Positions 35,841 to 45,135 of a stretch of DNA of 64,000 bases are shown in pieces. Source of the DNA: Kosakonia sp. BYX6. GTDB lineage: Bacteria > Pseudomonadota > Gammaproteobacteria > Enterobacterales > Enterobacteriaceae. The number at the start of each line of letters is the position of its first letter. Position 1 is the first letter of the stretch. The position numbers were made by a program, and so were the translations under genes. Under the pieces are notes generated by a model. That model was not told where the DNA came from. It searched no databases and worked only from the letters and a program-made list of their open reading frames with translations. The stretch covers positions 1,026,406 to 1,090,405 of the forward strand of contig NZ_CP151800.1 in the NCBI RefSeq assembly GCF_038449125.1, in the 5' to 3' direction.

Positions 35841-35880
35841 GTGACGATGACGAACATGTCGAGATGGCACGTCGAAATAT
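35841..35880. promoter_or_regulatory. Probable FhlA binding region between hyp and hyc
   Basis: Contains TGACGATGACGAACATGTCG and ACGTCGAAAT, a cluster of TGACGA/TGTCGA elements resembling the TGTCG...TGACA motif found at the two other FhlA-controlled places in this window. Shared use by hyp and hyc is expected from E. coli. Confidence 0.5.
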
Positions 35881-35907
35881 GCTGCTGTTTTATTTTATTT
35901 TCATAAA

Positions 35908-35920
35908 AATCAATTGATTA
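35908..35920 (+). promoter_or_regulatory. IHF site in the hyc promoter region
   Basis: AATCAATTGATTA fits WATCAANNNNTTR exactly, and lies between the FhlA-like elements and the hyc sigma-54 promoter, where IHF bending is required in E. coli. Confidence 0.7.
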
Positions 35921-35924
35921 AAAT

Positions 35925-35940
35925 TTGGCACGGATGATGC
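35925..35940 (+). promoter_or_regulatory. Sigma-54 promoter of the hyc operon
   Basis: TTGGCACGGATGATGC has the GG and GC pairs at the correct -24/-12 distance, 38 bases before hycA. Confidence 0.88.
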
Positions 35941-35977
35941 TTTACCGCCGTTGTTTCTATTAACCGGGTAAGCAGAC

Positions 35978-36445
35978 ATGACGATTTGGGAAATTAGCGA
36001 AAAGGCGGATTACATTGCCGGGCGACACCACCGCCTGCAAGAAGAGTGGCGCAGTTACTGCAACGCGCTGGTTCAGGGGATTACGCTCTCCAAAGCGCGC
36101 TTGCATCACGCCATTGGCTGCGCGCCGCAGCAGCAGCTCTGTTTTGTGCTGTTCGACCACTTCACGGTTTACATCACCCTGACCGGCGGCTTTAACGGCC
36201 ACACCATCGAATACGCGATTGCCAACAAAGACAGCGACGACAAGCGTTTGATTGCACAGGCGCAACTGACCAGCGATGGCAACGTCGATGGCGCGTTCAG
36301 CGCCCACGATCGCGAAAAAGTGCTGGAACACTATTTGAGCAAAATCGCCACGGTTTACGACGCCCTATACACCGCGTTGGCTGCGGACACGCCGGTCAAC
36401 CTCACTACACTGGTCAGCGAAAACGGTGCGCCCGCGCTGGCCTGA
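35978..36445 (+). CDS. hycA: Formate hydrogenlyase regulatory protein HycA
   Basis: 155-residue soluble protein. In E. coli HycA opposes FhlA and lowers expression of the formate regulon. The sequence follows the family (MTIWEISEKADYIAGRHHRL, QEEWRSYCNALVQGITLSKA) and has no DNA-binding motif, consistent with action through FhlA. It is the first gene of the hyc operon and is separated from hycB by 97 bp that hold further FhlA-like elements. Confidence 0.96.
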   Translation: MTIWEISEKADYIAGRHHRLQEEWRSYCNALVQGITLSKARLHHAIGCAPQQQLCFVLFDHFTVYITLTGGFNGHTIEYAIANKDSDDKRLIAQAQLTSDGNVDGAFSAHDREKVLEHYLSKIATVYDALYTALAADTPVNLTTLVSENGAPALA

Positions 36446-36452
36446 GATTGGG

Positions 36453-36505
36453 TGTCGACAGGTGTCGAAGTGACACAAGGCGCGACACGTTTCGTCATAA
36501 ATGAC
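36453..36505. promoter_or_regulatory. Second FhlA-like site in the hycA-hycB gap
   Basis: TGTCGACA (36453) and TGTCGAAGTGACA (36463) are followed by CGCGACACG and TTTCGTCATAAATGAC. The E. coli hycA-hycB gap also carries an FhlA site that contributes to activation. Confidence 0.6.
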
Positions 36506-36542
36506 CGCCCGTAACCCGGGTGAATCACCTGAGGATTAGCTG

Positions 36543-37151
36543 GTGAACCGTTTTGTAATTGCCGATTCCGCGCTGTGTATTGGCTGCCATACCTGCGAAG
36601 CCGCCTGCGCGGAGACGCACCGGGCGCAGGGGCTGCAAGCAATGCCGCGCCTGCGCGTCATGCGCAGTCAATATGAATCTGCGCCGCAGCAGTGCCACCA
36701 CTGCGAAGACGCGCCCTGCGCGGGCGTTTGTCCGGTCAATGCCATTAACCGCGTCGATGGTGCGGTGCAGCTCAATGAAAGCCTGTGCGTCAGTTGTAAG
36801 CTGTGCGCGATCGCCTGTCCGTTTGGCGCTATCGAATTTTCCGGTAGCCGCCCGTTGGACATTCCCGCCAATGTGAATAGCCCAAAAGCGCCCGCTGCGC
36901 CGCCCGCGCCTGCGCGGGTCAGTACCTTGCTTGACTGGGTGCCGGGTATTCGCGCTATCGCCGTGAAGTGCGATCTCTGCCATTTCGACGCGCAAGGCCC
37001 GGCCTGCGTGCGCATGTGCCCGACCAAGGCGCTGCATCTGGTGAATAAGCGCGATATCGCCAAAGCCAGCCGCCGCAAACGCGAGCAAACCCTCAACACG
37101 GATTACGGCGATTTGTCGCTGTTCACGCAGCTAAACGGGAGCGCGAAATGA
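36543..37151 (+). CDS. hycB: Formate hydrogenlyase subunit HycB ([4Fe-4S] ferredoxin)
   Basis: 202-residue electron carrier that takes electrons from FdhF into the hydrogenase arm. It carries four cysteine groups for [4Fe-4S] clusters: LCIGCHTCEAAC, CHHCEDAPCAGVCPV, LCVSCKLCAIACPFG and KCDLCHFDAQGPACVRMCPT. Translation begins at GTG (36543) after TGAGGATT. It overlaps hycC by four bases. HydN, encoded 18 kb away, is a close relative. Confidence 0.97.
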   Translation: MNRFVIADSALCIGCHTCEAACAETHRAQGLQAMPRLRVMRSQYESAPQQCHHCEDAPCAGVCPVNAINRVDGAVQLNESLCVSCKLCAIACPFGAIEFSGSRPLDIPANVNSPKAPAAPPAPARVSTLLDWVPGIRAIAVKCDLCHFDAQGPACVRMCPTKALHLVNKRDIAKASRRKREQTLNTDYGDLSLFTQLNGSAK

Positions 37152-38962
37152 CTCTTCTCTCTTTGCTCAGCGGCGCGGTGGCGGTGCTGATTTGCGCGGC
37201 GGCGCTGGCGTATTTGTTCACCCCCGCTAAGACGCTCAGCGGCCTGCTGGCCGGGGTTGGCGGCGCTGTCGGCTGCATGCTGGCAACGGCGGTGGGCGCG
37301 ATGTCGCTGGTGGGCGCGCAAACCGTTACCGGTACGATGGCGCTGATTCACTATCACATTTTGGTGACGCCGCTCAGCGCCGTGTGGTTGCTGACCCTCG
37401 GCATCTGCGGCGCGGTTGTCAGCCTGTATAACATCGCCTGGCACCGCCATGACGGCGTGAAAACCAACGGCTTGCTGATGAATTTATTGCTGGCGGCGGC
37501 GCTGTGCGCGGTGAGCGCGGCAAACTTTGGCGCGCTGGTGGTGATGGCGGAAATCATGGCGCTCAGCGCGGTGTTCCTCACCGGTTGTAGCGAATCCGGC
37601 AAATTATGGTTTGCGATGGGGCGCCTCGGTACGGCGCTGCTGGCGATCGTCTGCTGGCTATTGTGGCAACGCTATCACACGCTCGATTTCGCCAGCCTCA
37701 GCGCACAGCCGCTCAGCAGTGGCGTCTGGTTGTTAGGCGTTATCGGTTTTGGTCTGCTGGCGGGGATTATTCCGCTGCATGCCTGGGTACCGCAGGCGCA
37801 TGCCAACGCACCCGCGCCCGCAGCGGCGCTGTTTTCGACGGTGGTAATGAAAATCGGCCTGTTCGGCATCTTGAATCTCTCTTTGCTCGGCGGCCAACCG
37901 CCGTTGTGGTGGGGTGTGGCGCTGCTGGTGTTTGGCATGCTCACTGCTTTTGTCGGTGGCTTGTACGCGCTGATGGAGCACAACATTCAGCGCCTGCTCG
38001 CGTACCACACGCTGGAAAATATCGGCATTATTTTGCTGGGACTCGGCGCGGGCGTGACCGGGCTGGCGCTGCGCCAACCGGCGCTGGCGGCGCTCGGGCT
38101 GATTGGCGGTTTGTACCATCTTTTCAATCACAGCCTGTTTAAAAGCACGCTGTTTCTTGGCGCGGGCGCGCTGTGGTTTGGCACCGGTTTTCGCGATATC
38201 GAAAAACTCGGCGGCATCGGCAAAAAGATGCCGGTGATGTCGCTGGCGATGCTGGTCGGGCTGATGGCGATGGCCGCGTTGCCGCCGCTTAACGGTTTCG
38301 CGGGCGAATGGGTAATTTATCAATCCTTCTTTCGCTTAAGCGGCAGCGGCCACTTTCTGTTGCAACTGATCGGGCCGTCGCTGGCGGTGGGGCTGGCGAT
38401 CACCGGTGCGCTGGCGGTGATGTGCATGGCGAAAGTCTATGGTGTCACCTTCCTCGGTGCACCGCGTAGCGCACAGGCGGAAAACCCGCGCGCGGTGCCG
38501 TGGTTGATGACGGCAAGTGTGGCCGTGCTGGCGGTGTGCTGCATCATCGGTGGCGTTGCCGCGCCGTGGTTGTTGCCGCGCCTGTTCACTGCCGTTCCGC
38601 TGCCGTTGCAAACCGCCAACACCGTGGTGTCGCAACCGATGATCACCCTACTGCTGATCGCCGCCCCCCTGTTACCGCTGCTGTTGATGCTGCTGTTCAA
38701 AGGCGATCGCCTGCCGGCCCGCCGCCGGGGAAGCGCCTGGGTGTGCGGTTACGATCACGAAAGTTCGATGGTGATTACCGCGCACGGTTTTGCCATGCCG
38801 GTTAAAGCCGCCTTCGCCCCGGTACTGAAATTGCGCAAATGGCTGGAGCCCCGGCTTCCGATCCCCGGCTGGAGAGGCGAGGCGGCGCCGGTGTTGTTCC
38901 GGCGGCTGGCGCTGATTGAGCTGGCGGTGCTGGTGGTCGTGGTGATTTCCCGAGGAGCCTGA
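37148..38962 (+). CDS. hycC: Formate hydrogenlyase membrane subunit HycC
   Basis: 604-residue inner-membrane protein of the NuoL/NuoM/MrpD antiporter family, about fourteen to sixteen hydrophobic segments. Core elements include HAWVPQAHANAPAPAAALFS near residue 210, with the lysine of TVVMKIGLFGI, LLAYHTLENIGIILLG and HLFNHSLFKSTLFLGAGALW near residue 330, the helices used for proton movement in complex I-like machines. It anchors the soluble hydrogenase arm with HycD. It shares three bases with hycD. Confidence 0.97.
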   Translation: MTLLSLLSGAVAVLICAAALAYLFTPAKTLSGLLAGVGGAVGCMLATAVGAMSLVGAQTVTGTMALIHYHILVTPLSAVWLLTLGICGAVVSLYNIAWHRHDGVKTNGLLMNLLLAAALCAVSAANFGALVVMAEIMALSAVFLTGCSESGKLWFAMGRLGTALLAIVCWLLWQRYHTLDFASLSAQPLSSGVWLLGVIGFGLLAGIIPLHAWVPQAHANAPAPAAALFSTVVMKIGLFGILNLSLLGGQPPLWWGVALLVFGMLTAFVGGLYALMEHNIQRLLAYHTLENIGIILLGLGAGVTGLALRQPALAALGLIGGLYHLFNHSLFKSTLFLGAGALWFGTGFRDIEKLGGIGKKMPVMSLAMLVGLMAMAALPPLNGFAGEWVIYQSFFRLSGSGHFLLQLIGPSLAVGLAITGALAVMCMAKVYGVTFLGAPRSAQAENPRAVPWLMTASVAVLAVCCIIGGVAAPWLLPRLFTAVPLPLQTANTVVSQPMITLLLIAAPLLPLLLMLLFKGDRLPARRRGSAWVCGYDHESSMVITAHGFAMPVKAAFAPVLKLRKWLEPRLPIPGWRGEAAPVLFRRLALIELAVLVVVVISRGA

Positions 38963-39903
38963 TGATGAATTTTCTGTTTGCTGTTGTTGTTGCTGTCGTG
39001 CAGGCGCTGGTGCTCTTCGCCTTCGCGCCGCTGCTTTCCGGGATCGGTCGCGTGGCGCGTGCGCGGTTGCATAACCGCCGTGGGCCGGGCGTGCTGCAAG
39101 AGTACCGCGACCTTATCAAACTGCTCGGGCGGCAAAGCATTGCTCCGGCGGCGTCCGGCTGGGTGTTTCGCCTGACACCGTTTGTGATGGTCGGCGTCAT
39201 GCTGACCATCGCCACGGCGCTGCCGGTGGTGACGATTGCTTCGCCGCTGCCGCTGCTTGGCGATGTCATCACCCTGATTTACCTGTTCGCCATTGCCCGC
39301 TTTTTCTTTGCGATTAGCGGGCTGGACACCGGTAGCCCATTTACCGGTCTCGGCGCCAGCCGCGAAGCGATGCTCGGCGTGCTGGTCGAGCCGATTTTGC
39401 TGCTCGGTTTGTGGGTGGCAGCGCTGGTCGCCGGTTCCACGCACATTACGTTTATTGCCGACACCGTTTATCACTGGCCGCTGAACTACAGCCTGCCGCT
39501 GTTTTTGGCGCTGTGCGCTTGTGCCTTCGCCACGTTTATCGAGATGGGCAAACTGCCGTTTGACCTCGCGGAAGCGGAGCAAGAGTTGCAGGAAGGGCCG
39601 CTCTCGGAATACAGCGGCAGCGGTTTCGCGGTGTTGAAATGGGGCATCAGCTTAAAGCAACTGGTGGTGCTGCAACTGTTTGTCGGCGTCTTTTTGCCCT
39701 GGGGGCAGATGAGCGCGTTCAGCGCCACGGGGTTATTGCTGGCGGTGGCTGTGGCGATCCTCAAGCTGGTGCTCGGCGTGCTGGTGATCGCGCTGTTTGA
39801 AAACAGCATGGCGCGGCTGCGTTTTGTCGCCACTTCGCGTTTCACCTGGGCCGGTTTCGGCGTCGCCTTTTTAGCCTTCGTCTCCTTGCTGGCGACATAT
39901 TAA
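38962..39903 (+). CDS. hycD: Formate hydrogenlyase membrane subunit HycD
   Basis: 313-residue NuoH-like inner-membrane subunit that connects HycC with the hydrogenase arm. Diagnostic parts are RARLHNRRGPGVLQEYRDLI near residue 30 and the conserved cytoplasmic loop GKLPFDLAEAEQELQEGPLS near 195, with eight hydrophobic segments. The second of two adjacent ATG codons (38965) is an equally good start. Confidence 0.97.
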   Translation: MMNFLFAVVVAVVQALVLFAFAPLLSGIGRVARARLHNRRGPGVLQEYRDLIKLLGRQSIAPAASGWVFRLTPFVMVGVMLTIATALPVVTIASPLPLLGDVITLIYLFAIARFFFAISGLDTGSPFTGLGASREAMLGVLVEPILLLGLWVAALVAGSTHITFIADTVYHWPLNYSLPLFLALCACAFATFIEMGKLPFDLAEAEQELQEGPLSEYSGSGFAVLKWGISLKQLVVLQLFVGVFLPWGQMSAFSATGLLLAVAVAILKLVLGVLVIALFENSMARLRFVATSRFTWAGFGVAFLAFVSLLATY

Positions 39904-39915
39904 GAGAGTTTATGC

Positions 39916-41625
39916 ATGTCTGAAGAAAAAATCGGTCAACACTATCTCGCCGCCCTGCACGAGACATTCCCCGGCGTGGTGCTGGACGAGGCGTGGCAGA
40001 CCAAAGACCAGGTGACCATCACCATCAAGATTAATTATTTGCCGGAGGTGGTGGAGTTTCTCTATTACCAGCAGGGCGGCTGGCTGTCGGTGCTGTTTGG
40101 CAACGACGAACGCAAGCTGAACGGCCATTTCGCGGTGTATTACGTGCTGTCGATGGAGCAGGGCGTGAAGTGCTGGATAACCGTGCGCGTTGAAGTCGAT
40201 GCCCTGAAACCGGAATACCCGTCCGTCACGCCGCGCGTGCCAGCGGCGGTGTGGGGCGAGCGCGAAGTGCGCGACATGTACGGGCTGATTCCGGTCGGCC
40301 TGCCGGATGAGCGCCGCCTGGTGCTGCCGGATGACTGGCCGGATGAACTCTACCCGCTGCGCAAAGACAGCATGGATTACCGCCAGCGCCCCACGCCGAC
40401 TACCGACGCGGAAACCTATGAATTCATTAATGAACTGGGTGACAAGAAAAACAATGTGGTGCCGATTGGCCCGCTGCATGTGACGTCGGACGAACCGGGC
40501 CATTTCCGCCTGTTTGTCGACGGCGAAAACATTGTCGATGCCGATTACCGCATGTTTTACGTTCATCGCGGCATGGAAAAACTGGCAGAAACCCGCATGG
40601 GTTACAACGAAGTCACGTTCCTCTCCGATCGCGTGTGCGGCATCTGCGGCTTCGCCCACAGCACTGCGTACACCACCTCGGTGGAAAACGCGATGGGCAT
40701 TGTCGTGCCGGCGCGCGCGCAGATGATCCGCGCCATTTTGCTGGAAGTGGAACGCCTGCACTCCAACTTGCTAAACCTCGGCCTGGCCTGTCACTTTGTC
40801 GGTTTTGACTCCGGTTTTATGCAGTTTTTCCGCGTGCGCGAAGCGTCGATGAAGATGGCGGAAATCCTCACTGGGGCGCGTAAAACCTACGGCCTGAACC
40901 TGATCGGCGGGATTCGCCGCGACATGCTGAAAGACGACATGATCCAGACTCGCCAGTTAGCGCAGCAAATGCGCCGCGACGTAACGGAATTGGTCGAGAT
41001 GCTGATGAGCACGCCGAATATCGAGCAGCGCACGGTCGGCATTGGGCGGCTCGACCCGCAAATCGCCCGCGACTTCAGTAACGTCGGCCCGATGGTGCGC
41101 GCCAGCGGGCATGCGCGCGACACCCGCGCCGATCACCCGTTTGTCGGTTATGGTCTGCTGCCGATGACCGTGCACACCGAACAGGGGTGCGATGTGATTT
41201 CGCGCCTGAAAGTGCGCATCAACGAAGTGCTTACCGCGCTGAACATGATTGATTACGGCCTGGATAACCTGCCCGGCGGCCCGCTGATGGTGGAAGGTTT
41301 TACCTATATTCCGCACCGTTTTGCGCTGGGTTTTGCCGAAGCGCCGCGCGGGGATGATATCCACTGGAGTATGACCGGCGACAACCAGAAGTTGTACCGC
41401 TGGCGCTGCCGCGCGGCGACTTACGCCAACTGGCCGACGCTGCGCTACATGCTGCGCGGCAACACAGTGTCTGACGCACCGCTGATTATCGGCAGCCTTG
41501 ACCCGTGCTACTCCTGCACCGACCGCATGACGGTGGTCGATGTGCGCAAGAAGAAAAGCAAAGTGGTGGCCTACAAAGAGTTGGAGCGTTACGGCGTTGA
41601 GCGTAAGAACTCGCCGCTGAAATAG
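39916..41625 (+). CDS. hycE: Hydrogenase 3 large subunit HycE (NiFe catalytic subunit)
   Basis: 569 residues, the same as E. coli. Residues 1-160 form a NuoC-like domain fused to a NuoD-like hydrogenase large subunit. Nickel ligands Cys241 and Cys244 (RVCGICGFAHS) and Cys531 and Cys534 (DPCYSCTDR) are all present. The 32-residue C-terminal extension after Arg537 (beginning MTVVDVRKKK) is the piece removed by HycI after nickel insertion. The protein reduces protons to hydrogen on the cytoplasmic side of the membrane. Confidence 0.98.
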   Translation: MSEEKIGQHYLAALHETFPGVVLDEAWQTKDQVTITIKINYLPEVVEFLYYQQGGWLSVLFGNDERKLNGHFAVYYVLSMEQGVKCWITVRVEVDALKPEYPSVTPRVPAAVWGEREVRDMYGLIPVGLPDERRLVLPDDWPDELYPLRKDSMDYRQRPTPTTDAETYEFINELGDKKNNVVPIGPLHVTSDEPGHFRLFVDGENIVDADYRMFYVHRGMEKLAETRMGYNEVTFLSDRVCGICGFAHSTAYTTSVENAMGIVVPARAQMIRAILLEVERLHSNLLNLGLACHFVGFDSGFMQFFRVREASMKMAEILTGARKTYGLNLIGGIRRDMLKDDMIQTRQLAQQMRRDVTELVEMLMSTPNIEQRTVGIGRLDPQIARDFSNVGPMVRASGHARDTRADHPFVGYGLLPMTVHTEQGCDVISRLKVRINEVLTALNMIDYGLDNLPGGPLMVEGFTYIPHRFALGFAEAPRGDDIHWSMTGDNQKLYRWRCRAATYANWPTLRYMLRGNTVSDAPLIIGSLDPCYSCTDRMTVVDVRKKKSKVVAYKELERYGVERKNSPLK

Positions 41626-41635
41626 AGAGGGAACC

Positions 41636-42178
41636 ATGTTTACCTTTATCAAAAAAGTCATCAAAACCGGGACGCCGACCAGCAGCTATCCGCTGTCGCC
41701 GATGCCGGTCGACAAAAACTTTCGTGGCAAACCGCAGCACAACCCGCAGCAGTGCATTGGCTGCGCGGCTTGCGTCAATGCCTGCCCGTCGAATGCGCTG
41801 TCGGTAGAAACGGATCTCGCCACGGGCGAGCTTGCCTGGCAGTTCAATCTTGGGCGCTGCATTTTCTGCGCTCGCTGCGAAGAAGTGTGCCCGACAACGG
41901 CGATCACCCTTTCGCAAGCGTTCGAACTGGCGGTGTGGAATAAGGCCGATTTCCTGCAACAGTCGCGCTTTGAACTCTGCCAGTGCCGCGAGTGCGCGCG
42001 TCCGTTTGCCGTACAAAAAGAGATTGATTACGCCATCGCGTTGCTGGCGCACAATGGCGATACCCGCGCCGAACAGCACCGCGCCAGCTTTGAAACCTGC
42101 CCGGCGTGCAAACGGCAGAAGTGCCTGGTGCCGTCCGATCGCATTGAATTGACCCGCCATATGAGAGAGGCCAGCTAA
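41636..42178 (+). CDS. hycF: Formate hydrogenlyase subunit HycF (ferredoxin-like)
   Basis: 180-residue NuoI-like subunit with two [4Fe-4S] motifs, [17 protein letters not shown] and [17 protein letters not shown], passing electrons between HycB and HycG. The C-terminal half adds two further cysteine pairs ([10 protein letters not shown] and CPACKRQKC) that resemble a rubredoxin or zinc site, as in E. coli HycF. It overlaps hycG by one base. Confidence 0.97.
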   Translation: MFTFIKKVIKTGTPTSSYPLSPMPVDKNFRGKPQHNPQQCIGCAACVNACPSNALSVETDLATGELAWQFNLGRCIFCARCEEVCPTTAITLSQAFELAVWNKADFLQQSRFELCQCRECARPFAVQKEIDYAIALLAHNGDTRAEQHRASFETCPACKRQKCLVPSDRIELTRHMREAS

Positions 42179-42942
42179 TGAGCCAGCTGTTAGGTCCGCG
42201 CGACGCAAACGGCATCCCGGTGCCGATGACGGTGGACGAATCCATCGCCAGCATGAAAGCCTCGCTGCTGAAGAAAATCAAACGTTCGGCCTACGTCTAC
42301 CGTGTGGATTGCGGTGGCTGCAATGGCTGCGAAATCGAAATTTTCGCCACGCTTTCGCCGCTGTTCGACGCCGAACGTTTCGGCATTAAAGTGGTGCCTT
42401 CGCCGCGTCACGCCGATATTTTGCTGTTTACCGGCGCGGTGACCCGTGCGATGCGCTCGCCCGCGCTGCGTGCCTGGCAATCTGCGCCGGATCCCAAAAT
42501 CTGTATCTCTTACGGCGCGTGCGGCAACAGCGGTGGTATCTTCCACGACCTGTATTGTGTGTGGGGCGGCACCGATAAAATCGTGCCGGTGGATGTCTAT
42601 ATTCCCGGCTGCCCGCCCACGCCTGCTGCGACGCTGTATGGTTTTGCGATGGCGCTCGGGTTGCTGGAGCAGAAAATCCACGCCCGTTTACCTGGCGAGC
42701 AGGACGATCAACCGGCGGAAATTTTGCACCCGACGATGGTGCAGCCGCTGCGCGTGAAAGTGGATCGCACCGCGCGCCGCCTGGCGGGCTACCGCTATGG
42801 CCGCCAGATTGCCGATGACTACCTGCGTTTGCGCAGTGCCGGTGAGCATGAAGTGGTGCGCTGGCTGGCGCAGGAGAACGATCCGCGCCTGACCGAGATT
42901 GTCAGCCATCTCAACCAGCTGGTGCAGGAGGCGAAAGCCTGA
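42178..42942 (+). CDS. hycG: Hydrogenase 3 small subunit HycG
   Basis: 254-residue NuoB-like subunit, carrying the [4Fe-4S] cluster closest to the NiFe site. Ligands are [13 protein letters not shown] near residue 45, [12 protein letters not shown] near 115 and [13 protein letters not shown] near 145. No signal peptide, consistent with a cytoplasm-facing complex. Start overlaps the hycF stop. Confidence 0.97.
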   Translation: MSQLLGPRDANGIPVPMTVDESIASMKASLLKKIKRSAYVYRVDCGGCNGCEIEIFATLSPLFDAERFGIKVVPSPRHADILLFTGAVTRAMRSPALRAWQSAPDPKICISYGACGNSGGIFHDLYCVWGGTDKIVPVDVYIPGCPPTPAATLYGFAMALGLLEQKIHARLPGEQDDQPAEILHPTMVQPLRVKVDRTARRLAGYRYGRQIADDYLRLRSAGEHEVVRWLAQENDPRLTEIVSHLNQLVQEAKA

Positions 42943-43352
42943 TGGGCGAATCGGTGGTCTTTAGCCAGTTGCGGCGCAAATTTATCGACGAAAACGACGC
43001 GACGCCTGCGCAGGCGCAGCAGGTGGTTTATTACAGCCTGGCTATCGGCCACCATCTTGGGGTGATCGACTGCCTGGAAACGGCGTTGCGTTGCCCGTGG
43101 GATGCCTACCTGGCGTGGATAGCGACGCTGGAAGCGGGCAGTGACGCGCGGCGAAAAATGGAAGGCGTGCCGCGTTACGGCGAAATCGTTATCGACAGTA
43201 CGCACGTGATGCTGCTGGCCAACGCCTTTGACCGGGCGCAGGCGCAGCAAACCCCGGCGCAGCAGGCGTGGAGCAAGACGTTGCTGTCGATGCTGCATGA
43301 TATTCATCAGGAGAGCGCCATCTATTTGATGGTAAGGAGACTGCGTGACTGA
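42942..43352 (+). CDS. hycH: Formate hydrogenlyase assembly protein HycH
   Basis: 136-residue soluble protein of the HycH family, required for maturation or assembly of hydrogenase 3 but absent from the final complex in E. coli. No catalytic motif is evident; the body VIDCLETALRCPWDAYLAWI matches the family. It overlaps hycG by one base and hycI by eight. Confidence 0.95.
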   Translation: MGESVVFSQLRRKFIDENDATPAQAQQVVYYSLAIGHHLGVIDCLETALRCPWDAYLAWIATLEAGSDARRKMEGVPRYGEIVIDSTHVMLLANAFDRAQAQQTPAQQAWSKTLLSMLHDIHQESAIYLMVRRLRD

Positions 43353-43800
43353 CGTGTTGCTGTGTGTTGGCAATAGCATGATGGGCGATGATGGCGCCGG
43401 TCCGCTGTTGGCGGAAATGTGCGCTGCCAACCCGGTGGGTAGCTGGCAGGTGATTGATGGCGGCAGTGCGCCGGAAAACGATGTGGTCGCCATTCGTGAG
43501 CTAAAACCCGCGCGGTTGTTGATTGTCGATGCCACCGATATGGGGCTTAACCCCGGAGAGATCCGCGTCGTCGACCCGGATGACATTGCGGAAATGTTCC
43601 TGATGACCACCCACAATATGCCGCTCAACTACCTTGTCGATCAGTTGAAAGAGGATGTTGGCGAGGTGATTTTTCTCGGTATTCAGCCGGATATTGTCGG
43701 CTTTTATTACCCGATGACGCCGCCGGTGAAAACTGCGGTAGAAAGTATTTACCAGCGCCTGGCGGGCTGGCAAGGGCAGGGCGGTTTCGACAAGTTGTAA
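43345..43800 (+). CDS. hycI: Hydrogenase 3 maturation endopeptidase HycI
   Basis: 151-residue peptidase of the HyaD/HybD/HycI group that cuts the HycE C-terminal extension at Arg537/Met538. Nickel-sensing residues are in GNSMMGDDGAGPLLAEM (Asp16 region), DATDMGL (Asp62 region) and TTHNMPLNYL (His90 region). It ends the hyc operon. A few residues shorter than E. coli HycI at the C terminus. Confidence 0.97.
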   Translation: MTDVLLCVGNSMMGDDGAGPLLAEMCAANPVGSWQVIDGGSAPENDVVAIRELKPARLLIVDATDMGLNPGEIRVVDPDDIAEMFLMTTHNMPLNYLVDQLKEDVGEVIFLGIQPDIVGFYYPMTPPVKTAVESIYQRLAGWQGQGGFDKL

Positions 43801-43802
43801 TC

Positions 43803-43822
43803 TGCGCCGGGCACCCGGCGCA
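43803..43822. terminator. Hairpin at the end of the hyc operon
   Basis: TGCGCCGGG-ca-CCCGGCGCA is a perfect stem three bases after hycI and six before the end of the convergent GGDEF gene. No T-run follows on either strand, so it may slow or stabilise rather than terminate. Confidence 0.5.
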
Positions 43823-43827
43823 ACGCA

Positions 43828-44784
43828 TTAGCGGCGGCGTTTTTCCGCGTACATCACTTTATCGCTGTCATCCAGCATTGCGCGCAGCGAATCGTATTTG
43901 CTGCCGCCGTTTTCAATCACGCCGTGGGAATAGTTGATGTGGTAGTTTTTGCCGGACAGATGGTCGACGGCATCCATCCGCGATTGCAGATCGAATAAGA
44001 ACGCATCCACGCCGTTGACCGCGCTGTTGCCCAGCAGCACCGCAAATTCACCGCCGCCCAGACGCGCAGCGATATCCTGATCTTTCAGGCATTTAGTCAG
44101 GTTTCCCGCGAAGGTTTTCACCACCAGGTCACCCTCTTTATTGCCCAATAACTCATTGATTGATTTCAGGTTGTCGATGCTGAAATAGAGCAGGCTGAAC
44201 GCTTTTTTATGCTCTTTTAACGACGCGAAACGCTTCTCGCCGGTGCGGTAAAAACCGCGACTGTTGGGCATGCCGGTCAGCGGATCGCTCATCGCCATGC
44301 TGAGGATCAGAAACTCATCTTCGACGATGGCGGCGAAATCGAGCAGGGTGTTGATTTCCGCGCTGGAGAATGGGCGCGGGTAGGTATCAATGATACAGAT
44401 GGTGCCCGCAATGGCGCCATCCGGCAGGCGTACCGGGCAACCGGCATAGAAACGCACCCAGGGTTCGCCGGTGACAAACGGGTTTTCGCAAAAACGCGGA
44501 TCGGCCAGTGTGTCTTTGACAATAAAGACGCCCTCTTCGAGGATGGCGTGGGCGCAAAACGAGAGGTTGCGCGGGGTTTCGCAGGTATCGACGCCGCTGC
44601 GCGACAACAGCCACTGGCGGTCGCGATCGAGCAGGCTGATGACAGCAATCGGCACATCAAACGTGGTTTTCGCCGTGCGGGTGAGCCGATCAAAGCGTTC
44701 GTCATCTTTTTTATCAAGCAAATCCATCATATACAGCGACTTAAGCCGCTCGTTTTCATTGACTGGCATGGCTGGAAAAATCAT
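43828..44784 (-). CDS. GAF-GGDEF domain protein with degenerate signature
   Basis: 318-residue cytoplasmic protein. Residues about 25-160 form a GAF sensor (FDVPIAVISLLDRDRQWLLS, FVTGEPWVRFYAGCPVRLPD) and residues 165-318 a GGDEF domain (MSDPLTGMPNSRGFY, DNLKSINELLGNKEGDLVV). The signature reads RLGGGEFAVLL: the third position, normally Asp or Glu and needed for catalysis, is Gly. Diguanylate cyclase activity is therefore doubtful; it may instead bind GTP or c-di-GMP or partner another protein. Start chosen at 44784, with GAGGTG upstream. Confidence 0.85.
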   Translation of the reverse strand: MIFPAMPVNENERLKSLYMMDLLDKKDDERFDRLTRTAKTTFDVPIAVISLLDRDRQWLLSRSGVDTCETPRNLSFCAHAILEEGVFIVKDTLADPRFCENPFVTGEPWVRFYAGCPVRLPDGAIAGTICIIDTYPRPFSSAEINTLLDFAAIVEDEFLILSMAMSDPLTGMPNSRGFYRTGEKRFASLKEHKKAFSLLYFSIDNLKSINELLGNKEGDLVVKTFAGNLTKCLKDQDIAARLGGGEFAVLLGNSAVNGVDAFLFDLQSRMDAVDHLSGKNYHINYSHGVIENGGSKYDSLRAMLDDSDKVMYAEKRRR

Positions 44785-44881
44785 ACGACACCTCGATCTA
44801 CTGTGTTTCCTCAATTGTAGACATTTCTTATATCGATTGCGTTATATATCCGGGGTTTGCATCACGTAAACAGAGGGAAAC

Positions 44882-45135
44882 GCCGGAGGGCGGCTGACGC
44901 CTTATCCGGCCTACAAAATCAGGTACTTTGGCTGGCATGTGGTGCGTAGGCCTGATAAGCGAAGCGCCATCAGGCGATTTTATGCACCAATGCCGGATGG
45001 CGGCTGATGCCTTATCCGGCCTACAAAATCAGGTACTTTGGCTGGCGTGGGACGCGTAGGCCTGATAAGCGAAGCGCCATCAGGCGGTTTTATGCACCAA
45101 TGCCGGATGGCGGCTAACGCCTTATCCGGCCTACA
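44882..45135. repeat. Tandem BIME array (110-bp period)
   Basis: The block CTTATCCGGCCTACAAAATC plus AGGTACTTTGGCTGGC recurs at 44901 and 45011, each followed by the opposed AGGCCTGATAAGCGAAGCGC unit, and a third partial copy runs into the LacI gene stop. Confidence 0.92.
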
